The notes under the pieces: model-generated
Database searches by the model: none
What the model was told of the DNA's origin: nothing
The model's input: the letters and a program-made list of their open reading frames with translations, nothing else
Translations under genes and position numbers: made by a program
NCBI RefSeq assembly: GCF_020662345.1
Contig: NZ_VMOA01000041.1
Location: 1 to 50,545, forward strand
From: Methylobacterium sp. W2
GTDB taxonomy: Bacteria > Pseudomonadota > Alphaproteobacteria > Rhizobiales > Beijerinckiaceae
Length of the DNA stretch: 50,545 nucleotides
Direction: 5' to 3'
Shown: one piece after another, positions 1 through 6,328 of the stretch
Numbering within the stretch: position 1 is the first letter of the stretch
How the letters are laid out: the number at the start of each line of letters is the position of its first letter

Positions 1-102
1 GCAACCGCCATGGGCCTCGGCCGCCGCCAGGGCGAGCTCGACTACAACACCCACGTCCGGCCTGCGCTGCTGGCCAAGGGCGCGATCCTCACGCTCAAGT
101 AG
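1..102 (+). CDS. phage protein, C-terminal fragment
   Basis: The reading frame is open from base 1 and ends at TAG 100-102, giving the last 33 residues of a protein whose start lies outside the window. The tail is basic and ends in ALLAKGAILTLK. The next gene starts 8 bases later and its ribosome-binding site (TAGGAG) overlaps this stop codon, so the two are co-transcribed. Context suggests a phage structural or morphogenesis protein, but the fragment is too short to name a family. Confidence 0.6.
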   Translation, partial: ATAMGLGRRQGELDYNTHVRPALLAKGAILTLK

Positions 103-110
103 GAGCCGAC

Positions 111-746
111 ATGGCCAGCAGTTCTCCCGTCGTTCAAAACCGCTACCAGACGGCTGCGACCTCCACCGGTGCGGGCGGCGGTGCCGGCTACCCGGTCGAT
201 GACATTGGCTACGGCCTTCTGTTCGGCGACAAGCACGGTGCTACCCCGCAGGATATCCAGCTCGAAGGCGCCCTGCGGTCGCTGACGCCGCCCTCTGGCA
301 AGCAACAGCCGTGGGTCATCACCACCGAGCCCGGTGTTCACATGCTGGGCAGCGCGGTCGTCACCGCATCGCAGACCGGGCCGACGAGGTTCGAAATTCT
401 TGGCGGTGTCAGCGATGTCATTGTCACGGCAATCATCGTCCGCAACGCCACCAAGCCGATGCCGGCCGGGATGCTCGGCCGCGTCTACGAGGCTCCTGTG
501 GTGACAGTGGGCGGCGTCACCGATTGGAACGACGCCACCCTACTTGCGCCTGAGTTCAGCCTCGCGGGCCTGACGGACCCTTTCCAGATCGTGGACCAGG
601 CCGGGCTCAAGAAGATGACCCAGCCGGTCTTTTTCCACTATCGCCCCATGGGGACGGTCGGCCCGGCGGATAGCACCTTCACGGTCGAGGTGTGGGGTCG
701 GACCTACTGGTACTCGAACATCCCGAAGCCGCTGCCGAGAAGCTGA
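111..746 (+). CDS. putative phage structural protein
   Basis: A 211-residue protein starting at ATG 111 with TAGGAG 5 bases upstream, overlapping the preceding stop. It is Gly/Ala/Val/Thr-rich with a low-complexity glycine patch near residues 21-26 and no membrane segment or signal peptide. The rest reads as alternating beta strands (for example the WVITTEPGVHMLGSAVV region, about residues 68-84), as in virion coat or tail decoration proteins. I do not recognise the family. Position ahead of the lysis genes and tight coupling to another gene support a late structural role; that role is inference. Confidence 0.7.
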   Translation: MASSSPVVQNRYQTAATSTGAGGGAGYPVDDIGYGLLFGDKHGATPQDIQLEGALRSLTPPSGKQQPWVITTEPGVHMLGSAVVTASQTGPTRFEILGGVSDVIVTAIIVRNATKPMPAGMLGRVYEAPVVTVGGVTDWNDATLLAPEFSLAGLTDPFQIVDQAGLKKMTQPVFFHYRPMGTVGPADSTFTVEVWGRTYWYSNIPKPLPRS

Positions 747-1157
747 AACACGCACCCCAGTCGGCCCCTAAAGCCGGCGGCAGGGAAACCCGCGCGAAAG
801 CGAGCCAGACGTCCGGCGCGAACGCCCGACCCGCCGCTGCCCGCTCGTGTTGGATCGGTGTCGAGCGGGTAGCCCGACGATTTAGCCACAGCTTCAGGCG
901 GTCGTCTATCACCTGCATCTAGGGCGTCTTTCAACTTCGCCCTCCCGAGCCGGCCGGTCGCCGTGCCGATCCCCGCTCAGAACGCGAAGCCCGGACCGTA
1001 CCTCACGGCCATCGATACAAGCGCCCCCGCCATCACGCCGATGGTGAATGCCGCCTCGACTGTCCTTCGCTCCATGACCTTGGCCTCTCGCCATTCGCAA
1101 GCGGCGAGGTGGAGCAAGGACCACGCCGCGCAACCCCCACCATCTCGGAGAACCAAC
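747..1157. other. phage intergenic region with an inverted repeat
   Basis: No convincing plus-strand gene lies between the structural gene and the lysozyme. Open frames here overlap the neighbour or have poor composition. There is an 8-base perfect inverted repeat, CCCGCTCG at 840-847 and CGAGCGGG at 862-869, with a 14-base loop and no T-tract, so it is a hairpin but not an obvious intrinsic terminator. A smaller stem AGGGCG / CGCCCT lies near 921-943. The minus strand carries a possible 32-residue membrane peptide (977-1075). Confidence 0.5.
977..1075 (-). CDS. possible 32-residue membrane peptide
   Basis: ATG at 1075-1073 on the minus strand opens a 32-residue peptide with a charged N-terminus (MERRTVEAA), one hydrophobic stretch of about 15 residues (FTIGVMAGALVSMAV) and an RYGPGFAF tail. 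An AAGG sits a few bases upstream. Such small single-helix proteins occur around phage lysis genes, where they can act as holins or antiholins. It lies opposite noncoding plus-strand DNA just ahead of the lysozyme. Evidence is only the peptide's plausibility; it could be chance. Confidence 0.35.
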   Translation of the reverse strand: MERRTVEAAFTIGVMAGALVSMAVRYGPGFAF

Positions 1158-1814
1158 ATGGCTGCGTCCGCCATCATGACGCCGCTTGGCCTTGCCGCGC
1201 TTAAATCGCGGGAAGGTGTGCGGCTGAAAGCCTACCTCGACAGCGTCGGTGTGCCGACGATCGGCTACGGCCACATCAAGGGTGTGAAGCTCGGGCAGGT
1301 CATCACGCAGGCCCAGGCCGATGCGTTCTTCCTTGAGGATCTGGCCTCGCACGCCCTGCCGATCCTGTCCTGCATCAGTGTTCCAGTCGCGGACCACGAG
1401 CGGGACGCGCTGATCTCTATCGCCTTTAATATTGGCGTCGGCGGCTTCAAGGGATCGACCTTCCTGCGCCTGCTCAACGCGGGTGACCGGAAGGGCTGCG
1501 CCACTGCGATCATGTCGTGGACGAAGAACAAGGAGCTGATCTCCCGGCGCACCGCCGAGCGGGACCAGTTCCTGACGCCCTACACCAAGGCTGCGCCGAA
1601 GGCCCGGAGCACCGATGCGAAGCCCGTCAGTGCGCCGCTCTCCACGCTGGTCCCGCTGGACGTGCCGCCGGTCGTCATCTCGGCTCCAGAACCAAAGCCT
1701 GCGCCCGAGCCTACCGCGATCGCACAGCTTCTTCCGCCGGTTCGCTATCCCGAGAACCCGTCGCCATGGGCGCGGCTTGGGCGCTGGCTGTTCGACCGCC
1801 TGACGCGTCGCTGA
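1158..1814 (+). CDS. phage endolysin, GH24 T4-type lysozyme
   Basis: A 218-residue muramidase that cuts the glycan backbone of peptidoglycan at the end of the phage cycle. The glutamate-x8-aspartate-x5-threonine triad of T4 lysozyme is intact at Glu19, Asp28 and Thr34, with the usual TIGYGH after it. The catalytic domain covers about residues 8-145. A proline-rich linker follows, then a short amphipathic tail with several Trp and Arg, which may aid membrane or wall binding. The frame is open further upstream, but ATG 1158 is chosen because CGGAG lies 7 bases ahead and homology starts right after it. No signal peptide, so export needs a holin. Confidence 0.93.
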   Translation: MAASAIMTPLGLAALKSREGVRLKAYLDSVGVPTIGYGHIKGVKLGQVITQAQADAFFLEDLASHALPILSCISVPVADHERDALISIAFNIGVGGFKGSTFLRLLNAGDRKGCATAIMSWTKNKELISRRTAERDQFLTPYTKAAPKARSTDAKPVSAPLSTLVPLDVPPVVISAPEPKPAPEPTAIAQLLPPVRYPENPSPWARLGRWLFDRLTRR

Positions 1815-1831
1815 CGTTGCCTTGGGTGTGA

Positions 1832-2044
1832 TTAGTTTTCCGAAGCAATCTGCCAGCAACACTGCTCAGCTTCGCCCCAGACTTCATTCCACCCCTGCCG
1901 AACCACGCGATCACCCTCGCAAACCGCGTAGTTCCATCCGCCTTTTGGAGCCGGCCAAACTGTAGCGGTTGAAATGCCTCCTGATGGGCTTGGGATCTCG
2001 AAGATCGTGACTTTCAAATCCTGAAGGTCGTCTCCTTGGTTCAC
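1832..2044 (-). CDS. small hypothetical protein (GTG start)
   Basis: A 70-residue protein read from GTG 2044-2042, with AGGAG 7 bases upstream; this is the only start with a good ribosome-binding site. It is soluble, tryptophan-rich and acidic (WPAPKGGWNYAV, then GWNEVWGEAEQCCWQ near the end). It lies opposite to the phage late genes, between lysozyme and the next membrane protein, so it needs its own promoter and may be expressed in the lysogen. I do not recognise a family. The pattern of short strands could suit a small regulatory or binding protein, but no function is claimed. Confidence 0.6.
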   Translation of the reverse strand: MNQGDDLQDLKVTIFEIPSPSGGISTATVWPAPKGGWNYAVCEGDRVVRQGWNEVWGEAEQCCWQIASEN

Positions 2045-2125
2045 CGCTGGTCTCCTGCGCCAGTTCTGCCCAGGGCATCCGAGCGAAATTACCGAGCCGG
2101 CCGGTTGCCGCGCAACCCCAACATC

Positions 2126-2641
2126 ATGAGAACGAAAATGACCCGCTTCTTCCTCGCGGCGCTGGCGTTCGCCTGTGCCGTCTCCATCGCCCACGCCGCT
2201 GAAGTCGTCGCCACCGTACCGACGACCGCCGTCATCCTCCCGTATGGCGAATGGCTCCTCGCCGCCGCCAACCTCTTCACTGCCGTCATCGTGCCCGTCC
2301 TCGGCGGCTTCCTCATCCAAGCGGTGACAAAGGTCTATCCCTGGGCCGCGCTGTTCCTCACGCAGAAACGCGTGGAGCAGATGGCGAACGCCGTGACCGA
2401 GTACGCGGTGAACGCCGTCCCTGGGGCTGTGAAGGAAGGCAAGCTGTCCATCCCGGTCGGCTCGGCCGTCATCGCCAAGGCGATCCAGTACGGCATCAAT
2501 AACGCTCCGGCGAAGGCCATGGAGGCAGCCGGCGGACCTCAAGGGCTCGCCAAAATCGTCTTCCGCAAGCTCAACCTCGTGGACGAAGCGGACGAGGCGA
2601 ACACACTCGCCCCGGTCCTCTCGAACCTGCCGAAGAAGTAG
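2126..2641 (+). CDS. exported/membrane phage protein, holin-like candidate
   Basis: A 171-residue protein. An N-terminal signal-type segment (about residues 6-21, ending AHA) is followed by a hydrophobic segment around 33-60 (LLAAANLFTAVIVPVLGGFL) and then a soluble Ala-rich helical region. This layout, placed just after the lysozyme, resembles holins of the LL-H type (membrane anchor plus amphipathic C-terminal helix), but I see no diagnostic residues. ATG 2126 or in-frame ATG 2138 could be the start; 2138 has GAGA six bases ahead, 2126 has no clear site. A role in lysis is inferred. Confidence 0.72.
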   Translation: MRTKMTRFFLAALAFACAVSIAHAAEVVATVPTTAVILPYGEWLLAAANLFTAVIVPVLGGFLIQAVTKVYPWAALFLTQKRVEQMANAVTEYAVNAVPGAVKEGKLSIPVGSAVIAKAIQYGINNAPAKAMEAAGGPQGLAKIVFRKLNLVDEADEANTLAPVLSNLPKK

Positions 2642-2680
2642 ACGGCGCGCCCCGGTGGTTCCCGGCAGCAGTGAGATGCA

Positions 2681-3148
2681 ATGGCTCCCGAAGAGAGACG
2701 ATTCACGGCTGACGAATGGCGCGACATCCAGGGCCAGTATCGGGAACAGCCAAAACGCGGGGTCCGGGCGATGTACCCGGACCCTGAAGCGGAGTGCGAG
2801 TTGGGGCCGTTCGTCCCGTCGGGCGGCTACAGGACACCGCGCAAGGTCGAGGCCGTATCCTTCACTCCGCACCCACATCTCGTAGTGTGGTTCGCCTCGC
2901 TCAGCGCAGAGGACGTCTCGAGGCTTGAGACGCTGATTGCTCTCCGGCCTGAGACGGTCGCCTGGGTGTCCGGCAAGAGCCCGAAAGAGCTGGCGAGCAT
3001 GGACGGCGTCGTCGAGTTCGTCTCGTCATCCCGCACCGCCGCTAAGGTGCTCATGTGGGTCTGCGGAACGACGGCTGCTTTTGTCGGCGGCGTGATCGCG
3101 CTGACGAAGGGTGGGTTCGATCTCTTCAAAACGATCAGAGGTGGCTAA
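2681..3148 (+). CDS. phage protein with C-terminal membrane anchor
   Basis: A 155-residue protein. The first 60 residues are polar and proline-rich; about 66-115 form a helical domain (AEDVSRLETLI onward); residues about 119-145 form a single transmembrane helix (VLMWVCGTTAAFVGGVIAL). It ends in TAATG, the A of its stop codon being the first base of the next gene, so the two are translationally coupled. C-tail-anchored proteins of this sort are common in phage lysis or superinfection modules, but I cannot assign a family. Confidence 0.7.
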   Translation: MAPEERRFTADEWRDIQGQYREQPKRGVRAMYPDPEAECELGPFVPSGGYRTPRKVEAVSFTPHPHLVVWFASLSAEDVSRLETLIALRPETVAWVSGKSPKELASMDGVVEFVSSSRTAAKVLMWVCGTTAAFVGGVIALTKGGFDLFKTIRGG

Positions 3149-3606
3149 TGGGCCTGCGCATCTTCGGCTACATCTGCCTCGGGATCATCTGCGCGGCAAT
3201 CGTCATCCCGGCGAGCTTCCTCTGCTACTGGCTCGCCGATCGCCACATCCCGGTTGAGGTAAGCCGCACAGAGGTGCTGACGCCCGTCGTGAAGCCCGGC
3301 GGCAAGCTCATTATCCGGCAGACCGTGAGATACCTGCGGGACTGCCGTGGCCACGTCGACCGCGTCCTCTACGACGCTCACACGCACCGGAAGTGGCTGG
3401 CCGATGTGGACTATGAGCGCCCGCCGCGGGGGTTAGGCAAGCACGTCATCACCTTCGTTGAGGATGTGCCGAGCTACTTCGAGGCCGGTGACGCCAGCTA
3501 CCGCGCCGTGCCAGTCTACGCCTGCAACCTCGTCCATCAGTATGTCTGGCCGTTGACACGGGACGAGACGGTCGTCCGGTTCAAGGTCGAGGGGGTGCCA
3601 TTTTAA
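3148..3606 (+). CDS. phage membrane-anchored protein
   Basis: A 152-residue protein. ATG 3148 overlaps the previous stop (TAATG) and AGAGGTG lies just upstream, so this start is preferred over the longer open frame. Residues about 5-27 are a transmembrane helix (N-anchor); the rest is a soluble domain of mostly beta character. The final 40 or so residues (AVPVYACNLVHQYVWPL onward) recur, diverged, in a truncated copy at 4330-4446, after the lipoprotein gene and its terminator. Function unknown; type II topology next to lysis genes could fit an inner-membrane spanin-like or accessory role, with no direct evidence. Confidence 0.72.
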   Translation: MGLRIFGYICLGIICAAIVIPASFLCYWLADRHIPVEVSRTEVLTPVVKPGGKLIIRQTVRYLRDCRGHVDRVLYDAHTHRKWLADVDYERPPRGLGKHVITFVEDVPSYFEAGDASYRAVPVYACNLVHQYVWPLTRDETVVRFKVEGVPF

Positions 3607-3717
3607 TCCTTACTGGCAGCAAACTGTTCAAGCGGATCTAGGAGTGTGATGCAATTGCAACCAAATTCCTGGCAACTCAAGGTAATGGTATCCTAGCTTA
3701 AAGTTAGGAGAAGTGTC

Positions 3718-4158
3718 GTGGCCGCCACCAAGTTGATGCTTGTTGTGTTAGCAACTTGCGCCCTTGCAAGCTGTCAATCGAAACCACTTCCCCAACTTAC
3801 AGCCGCGCAACAGGATGTGCGTAAGCAAAAACTTAAACTCATGTTTGCTCGTCTTATTGGAGAAAATACCGCTTTTGGAGTAAGAACATTGCTCAACAAC
3901 CCGCGACATTATAGCAATGCAACGGTCGTTGTTCCAGCGCGTACTGATTTAAATGTAAATCGAATTTGTGCAAAGGTGACCTTCTCTTCGCTGGGTATAA
4001 TGGGCCAAACTACAGCCGACTTGTCGGCAGGCATAATAGAAGTTGAAGATAGAATAATTATGCGCATGGGAACACAAGCAAATCTAGGGTCGATTTGTGA
4101 AGGAACGTATGAGCCGTTCCCCGAGCTGGAAGCCCTTTCCCCGAAAGGACCAGCGTAA
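3718..4158 (+). CDS. AT-rich phage-borne lipoprotein
   Basis: A 146-residue lipoprotein starting at GTG 3718 with AGGAG 7 bases ahead. Residues 5-18 are hydrophobic and end in a lipobox (ALASC, Cys19), so it should be lipidated and anchored in the membrane facing the periplasm. The mature part has two cysteines (in RICAKV and SICEGTYE) that may pair. The gene is markedly AT-richer than its neighbours and uses A/T third positions, a sign of recent acquisition. It ends about 130 bases before a strong terminator and stands apart from the late operon, as prophage accessory genes (morons) do. Surface or superinfection-exclusion roles are known for phage lipoproteins; here that is inference. Confidence 0.8.
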   Translation: MAATKLMLVVLATCALASCQSKPLPQLTAAQQDVRKQKLKLMFARLIGENTAFGVRTLLNNPRHYSNATVVVPARTDLNVNRICAKVTFSSLGIMGQTTADLSAGIIEVEDRIIMRMGTQANLGSICEGTYEPFPELEALSPKGPA

Positions 4159-4285
4159 CCGGCCATCGAGCGAGAGCTGGCCATTGAGAACCGAACGCAC
4201 GGACGCGACGCGCAAGCCTGACCTGGCATGCCATATGCACCCGTAAAAAAGAGCTGTCCTCCCATATGCTCTTCTGAACGACTTG

Positions 4286-4319
4286 CCCGCCCGGCTCACG
4301 CTGCGGCGGGTTTTCTTTT
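4286..4319 (+). terminator. intrinsic terminator T1 of the repeated family
   Basis: CCCGCC (4286-4291) pairs with GGCGGG (4305-4310) around an inner CGGC-TCAC-GCtG stem, followed by TTTTCTTTT. It lies downstream of the lipoprotein gene and immediately before the duplicated gene end at 4330. The core CCCGCCCGGCTCACGC is shared with terminators at 5508 and 5878, with close relatives at 5621 and 6287. Confidence 0.85.
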
Positions 4320-4329
4320 GCGGCTTTGG

Positions 4330-4446
4330 GATGCCGGCCACCGCGCGGTGCCGGTCTATTCCTGGAACCTCGTCCATTTGTATGTCTGGCCGCTGAAGCG
4401 GAATGAGACCGTGATCCAGTTCAAGGTCGAGGGGGCACCTTCCTAA
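4330..4446 (+). pseudogene. truncated duplicate of the 3' end of the 3148-3606 gene
   Basis: The frame ending at TAA 4444-4446 encodes HRAVPVYSWNLVHLYVWPL then KRNETVIQFKVEGAPS, matching the last 40 residues of the 3148-3606 product with several substitutions, including an identical FKVEG near the end. There is no start codon or N-terminal part: homology begins about 10 bases after terminator T1. So the lipoprotein gene and its terminator are bracketed by a whole gene and a remnant of a diverged homologue, as left by replacement or insertion through recombination between related phages. Confidence 0.8.
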
Positions 4447-4492
4447 AGCGAGCCGGAAACGAGCAAACCCGACCACCAGGACAAAGCGGGAG

Positions 4493-4594
4493 ATGCAAAA
4501 TAGCAACAATCAGGGGGTTGCAACTGCGGGAAAGTACGTAGAGGTTACAGCCAAGTTCCTTGCTGCAGCGCGGTGGATCGCGGGACAAGCGTGA
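4493..4594 (+). CDS. possible 33-residue peptide
   Basis: ATG 4493 opens a 33-residue frame (MQNSNNQGVATAGKYVEVTA, then a hydrophobic, alanine-rich end to TGA 4592-4594). A GGGAG touches the ATG, which is too close for a normal ribosome-binding site. It lies between the gene remnant and the next membrane protein. Composition looks protein-like, but there is no other support; it may be chance or a degraded gene end. Confidence 0.25.
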   Translation: MQNSNNQGVATAGKYVEVTAKFLAAARWIAGQA

Positions 4595-4619
4595 CCCCAC
4601 CAATGAAGAGATAAACGTT

Positions 4620-4910
4620 ATGGAGCAAAATATCGCTAGATTTGCGAAACCAATTGCTCTGGCCGCGATATGTTTCGTTTCCCTCTTGTACCTTACCAAA
4701 TCAGTATCGATCGCCGCACTTATCGCGATGGTACCTTTGCTGCTAGGCTGGCTAGGTATTATGCAATCATTCGCCTACGGGGTAGCAGCCATTATTTTTC
4801 TTGCTGCAGTTGCGTGGGCAGCAACTCCATTAGATGTCAAAGACATCCTGAAAACACATAGTGACCGAGCAATCGCTGAAATAAGTGATGAGGTAAAATC
4901 AAAGCAGTAA
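4620..4910 (+). CDS. AT-rich two-helix membrane protein
   Basis: A 96-residue protein with a short polar N-terminus, hydrophobic segments at about residues 12-28 and 29-65 (two or three helices, including AYGVAAIIFLAAVAWAA), and a charged C-terminal tail of about 30 residues (TPLDVKDILKTHSDRAIAEI). ATG 4620 is chosen because GAAGAG lies about 9 bases ahead; the open frame extends 60 bases further without a better site. Like the lipoprotein it is AT-rich against its surroundings. Small membrane proteins with a cytoplasmic tail in this position are often accessory phage genes. I recognise no family. Confidence 0.6.
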   Translation: MEQNIARFAKPIALAAICFVSLLYLTKSVSIAALIAMVPLLLGWLGIMQSFAYGVAAIIFLAAVAWAATPLDVKDILKTHSDRAIAEISDEVKSKQ

Positions 4911-4932
4911 TGGAAGGTGTATTAGGGTCTTA

Positions 4933-5088
4933 GTGGCGCGCGATAGGGTTCACGATATTCGGCCTCTGCGATTGCACGACAGCAAGCCACGGAGTGCCCA
5001 AGAAATGGGCGCGACGCTCACACTACCCCAATTGGCGGAGCTGAAAGCCCAGCGCACGCCGCGCAAGCTGGGTGTTCTAAAAGCGTGA
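4933..5088 (+). CDS. possible 51-residue basic protein
   Basis: GTG 4933, with AGGG 5 bases upstream, opens a 51-residue frame (ARDRVHDIRPLRLHDSKPRS, then ATLTLPQLAELKAQRTPRK near the end). An internal ATG at 5005 would give 27 residues. The stop TGA 5086-5088 lies 5 bases before a perfect terminator (5094-5126), an arrangement typical of a real gene end. No family is recognised; it is basic and probably soluble. Confidence 0.4.
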   Translation: MARDRVHDIRPLRLHDSKPRSAQEMGATLTLPQLAELKAQRTPRKLGVLKA

Positions 5089-5093
5089 TTTAA

Positions 5094-5126
5094 CCCCGCT
5101 CGCTCAAGCCGGAGCGGGGTTTTTTC
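5094..5126 (+). terminator. intrinsic terminator T0
   Basis: CCCCGCTC (5094-5101) pairs perfectly with GAGCGGGG (5112-5119), followed by TTTTTT. It closes the 4933-5088 frame. The stem differs from the CCCGCCCGGC family, but it plays the same punctuating role in this array. Confidence 0.9.
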
Positions 5127-5188
5127 GCCGCGGGAACAGACATAGGCGGAACGGATTGACACGTCTCCCCAGAGATTAAGGACGTGCC

Positions 5189-5464
5189 ATGATGCGCCTA
5201 CCAATCCTCGCGAGCGCTTCAGCACTCGCAATGTTGATGATCCTCCCGGCTATGGCGCAGGGGGTGTTCCCACGTAACGGCGAGAGCGGCGTCGTCATTC
5301 AGAACCAACCGAACACCACTGGCAACAGCCGCGACAAGGTCATATCTTATGGAGCGACCGGCGCAGACACGGTAACCACAAATTCTGCAGCCGGCGGAAA
5401 CGCTAGTCGTCCCGAGCAGGCGTTTCCGAATGGAAGCGCAGGTGGCGGAACAGGCGGGCGATAG
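5189..5464 (+). CDS. secreted glycine/asparagine-rich small protein
   Basis: A 91-residue protein with a clear signal peptide (residues 1-23, cleavage after AMA) and a mature part rich in Gly, Asn, Ser and Thr, ending GGGTGGR. AAGGA lies 6 bases before ATG 5189. There are no cysteines and no recognisable domain; the mature part is probably disordered and periplasmic or extracellular. A terminator of the repeated family follows 44 bases after the stop. Similar short secreted proteins are frequent in methylobacteria, but I cannot name a family. Confidence 0.7.
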   Translation: MMRLPILASASALAMLMILPAMAQGVFPRNGESGVVIQNQPNTTGNSRDKVISYGATGADTVTTNSAAGGNASRPEQAFPNGSAGGGTGGR

Positions 5465-5507
5465 ACATTTCGATCTCTGGTATCCTCTGCAGCTTGCCCA
5501 TCTAAGC

Positions 5508-5541
5508 CCCGCCCGGCTCACGCCGCGGCGGGTTTTTCGTT
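5508..5541 (+). terminator. intrinsic terminator T2 of the repeated family
   Basis: CCCGCC / GGCGGG outer stem with CGGC-TCAC-GCCG inner stem, then TTTTTCGTT. Its core is identical to T3 and differs by one base from T1. It closes the secreted-protein gene 5189-5464. Confidence 0.9.
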
Positions 5542-5620
5542 CGCCATACCCCAAATGGGGGTTGCGAGATCGCTGATCACAGCGCTACGCTTTGGCATCT
5601 GATGACCTGAGCCTTTGGAC

Positions 5621-5650
5621 CCCGCCCGGCAAAAGCTGGTGCGGGATTTT
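5621..5650 (+). terminator. intrinsic terminator T2b of the repeated family
   Basis: CCCGC (5621-5625) pairs with GCGGG (5641-5645) around CCGGC-AAAA-GCTGG, followed by ATTTTCGT. It shares the opening CCCGCCCGGC and the TTTTCGT tail with the other copies. The only frame before it is a 15-residue ORF (5555-5602, from ATG GGG GTT) without a ribosome-binding site, so the gene it once closed may be gone. Confidence 0.8.
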
Positions 5651-5709
5651 CGTATGCTGCTTGGGGCCCAAATACCTAAGTACTGAATTCCGCTTTTCGC
5701 ATAGGGGGT

Positions 5710-5827
5710 ATGCTGTTAGGGAGGGGCTCCCAAAAAGAAGGGCCGCCCCAAAGAGCGACCCGAGTCTAGGGAGGAAACGCCCAAAAGGGCTGCTGAAACG
5801 CGACGCCATCGGGTTCCCGCAATGTGA
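5710..5827 (+). pseudogene. small basic protein gene with a frameshift at an A-run
   Basis: ATG 5710 follows AGGGGG and reads MLLGRGSQK. A run of five A (5732-5736) then separates it from the plus-one frame, which continues as KKGRPKERPESREETPKRAA to TGA 5825-5827. That second frame has strongly coding-like composition and an AT-hook-like core (KKGRPK) but no start codon: the preceding in-frame codon is TAG 5717-5719. Joined, the parts give a basic protein of about 38 residues. It may be a decayed gene, an indel in the sequence or, less likely, programmed slippage. Terminator T3 follows 50 bases later. Confidence 0.35.
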
Positions 5828-5877
5828 CAATGCATCGAATGCTAGATGGCCTCAAGCCTCTTGCCCGGGTTCACTCG

Positions 5878-5910
5878 CCCGCCCGGCTCACGCCGCGGCG
5901 GGCTTTTCGT
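5878..5910 (+). terminator. intrinsic terminator T3 of the repeated family
   Basis: Core identical to T2 (CCCGCC stem, CGGC-TCAC-GCCG, GGCGGG), then CTTTTCGTT. It lies between the frameshifted small gene and the secreted protein at 5969. Confidence 0.88.
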
Positions 5911-5968
5911 TGAAGCCAAGCTTCAGCGGCCTACATGCATCCGTCCTACTCACGAGGAAGGATACCCG

Positions 5969-6247
5969 ATGAAAGACCTGCGCTCCATCGCACTCTCCGC
6001 TGCGCTCGTATGCGCCGGCCTGACTTCAGCCGTTCAGGCCGCGCCCTTAGGCGTTAACTCCACCTCGTTGGAGCAGCCCGCAGCGGCGGAAACGGTCCAG
6101 TACGGCTACCGGTCCGGCTATGGCCATTCCCGCCAGCATAATTATCGGAAGCACATTCGTCGGCAGATGCTCAACGATCGCCGCTATGGCGCACACCTGC
6201 GCCGCCAGGATCAAAACCACCGTCGCGCTCGCCATTACGGATACTGA
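5969..6247 (+). CDS. secreted His/Arg/Tyr-rich small protein
   Basis: A 92-residue protein starting at ATG 5969 with GAGGAAGG 8 bases upstream; the open frame extends further back without a better site. A signal peptide covers residues 1-24 (cleavage after VQA). The mature part is strongly basic and aromatic, with GY/YGY repeats and many His and Arg (YGYRSGYGHSRQHNYRKHIR). There are no cysteines. Such proteins may bind polyanions or envelope polymers; that is inference. It ends 39 bases before terminator T4 and is the last gene of the small-gene array. Confidence 0.75.
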   Translation: MKDLRSIALSAALVCAGLTSAVQAAPLGVNSTSLEQPAAAETVQYGYRSGYGHSRQHNYRKHIRRQMLNDRRYGAHLRRQDQNHRRARHYGY

Positions 6248-6286
6248 GCCAACTGCATCCGCCTAGGCGTCCTCTAACGCTATCAA

Positions 6287-6321
6287 CCCGCCCGGCTTAC
6301 GCCTGGGCGGGTTTTTCGTTT
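6287..6321 (+). terminator. intrinsic terminator T4 of the repeated family
   Basis: CCCGCCC (6287-6293) pairs with GGGCGGG around GGCTTACGCCT, followed by TTTTTCGTTT. It separates the small-gene array from the oppositely oriented glycosyltransferase, whose stop is at 6329. Confidence 0.9.
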
Positions 6322-6328
6322 GTCGGGC

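Noticed and set aside
909..1862. 317-codon minus-strand ORF
   Set aside because: Antisense to the lysozyme; arginine-rich low-quality translation. Only the short 977-1075 peptide in a different frame seemed worth listing.
4228..4446. 72-codon ORF as an intact gene
   Set aside because: Its first part runs through terminator T1; only the end from 4330 is homologous to a real protein, so it is listed as a gene remnant.
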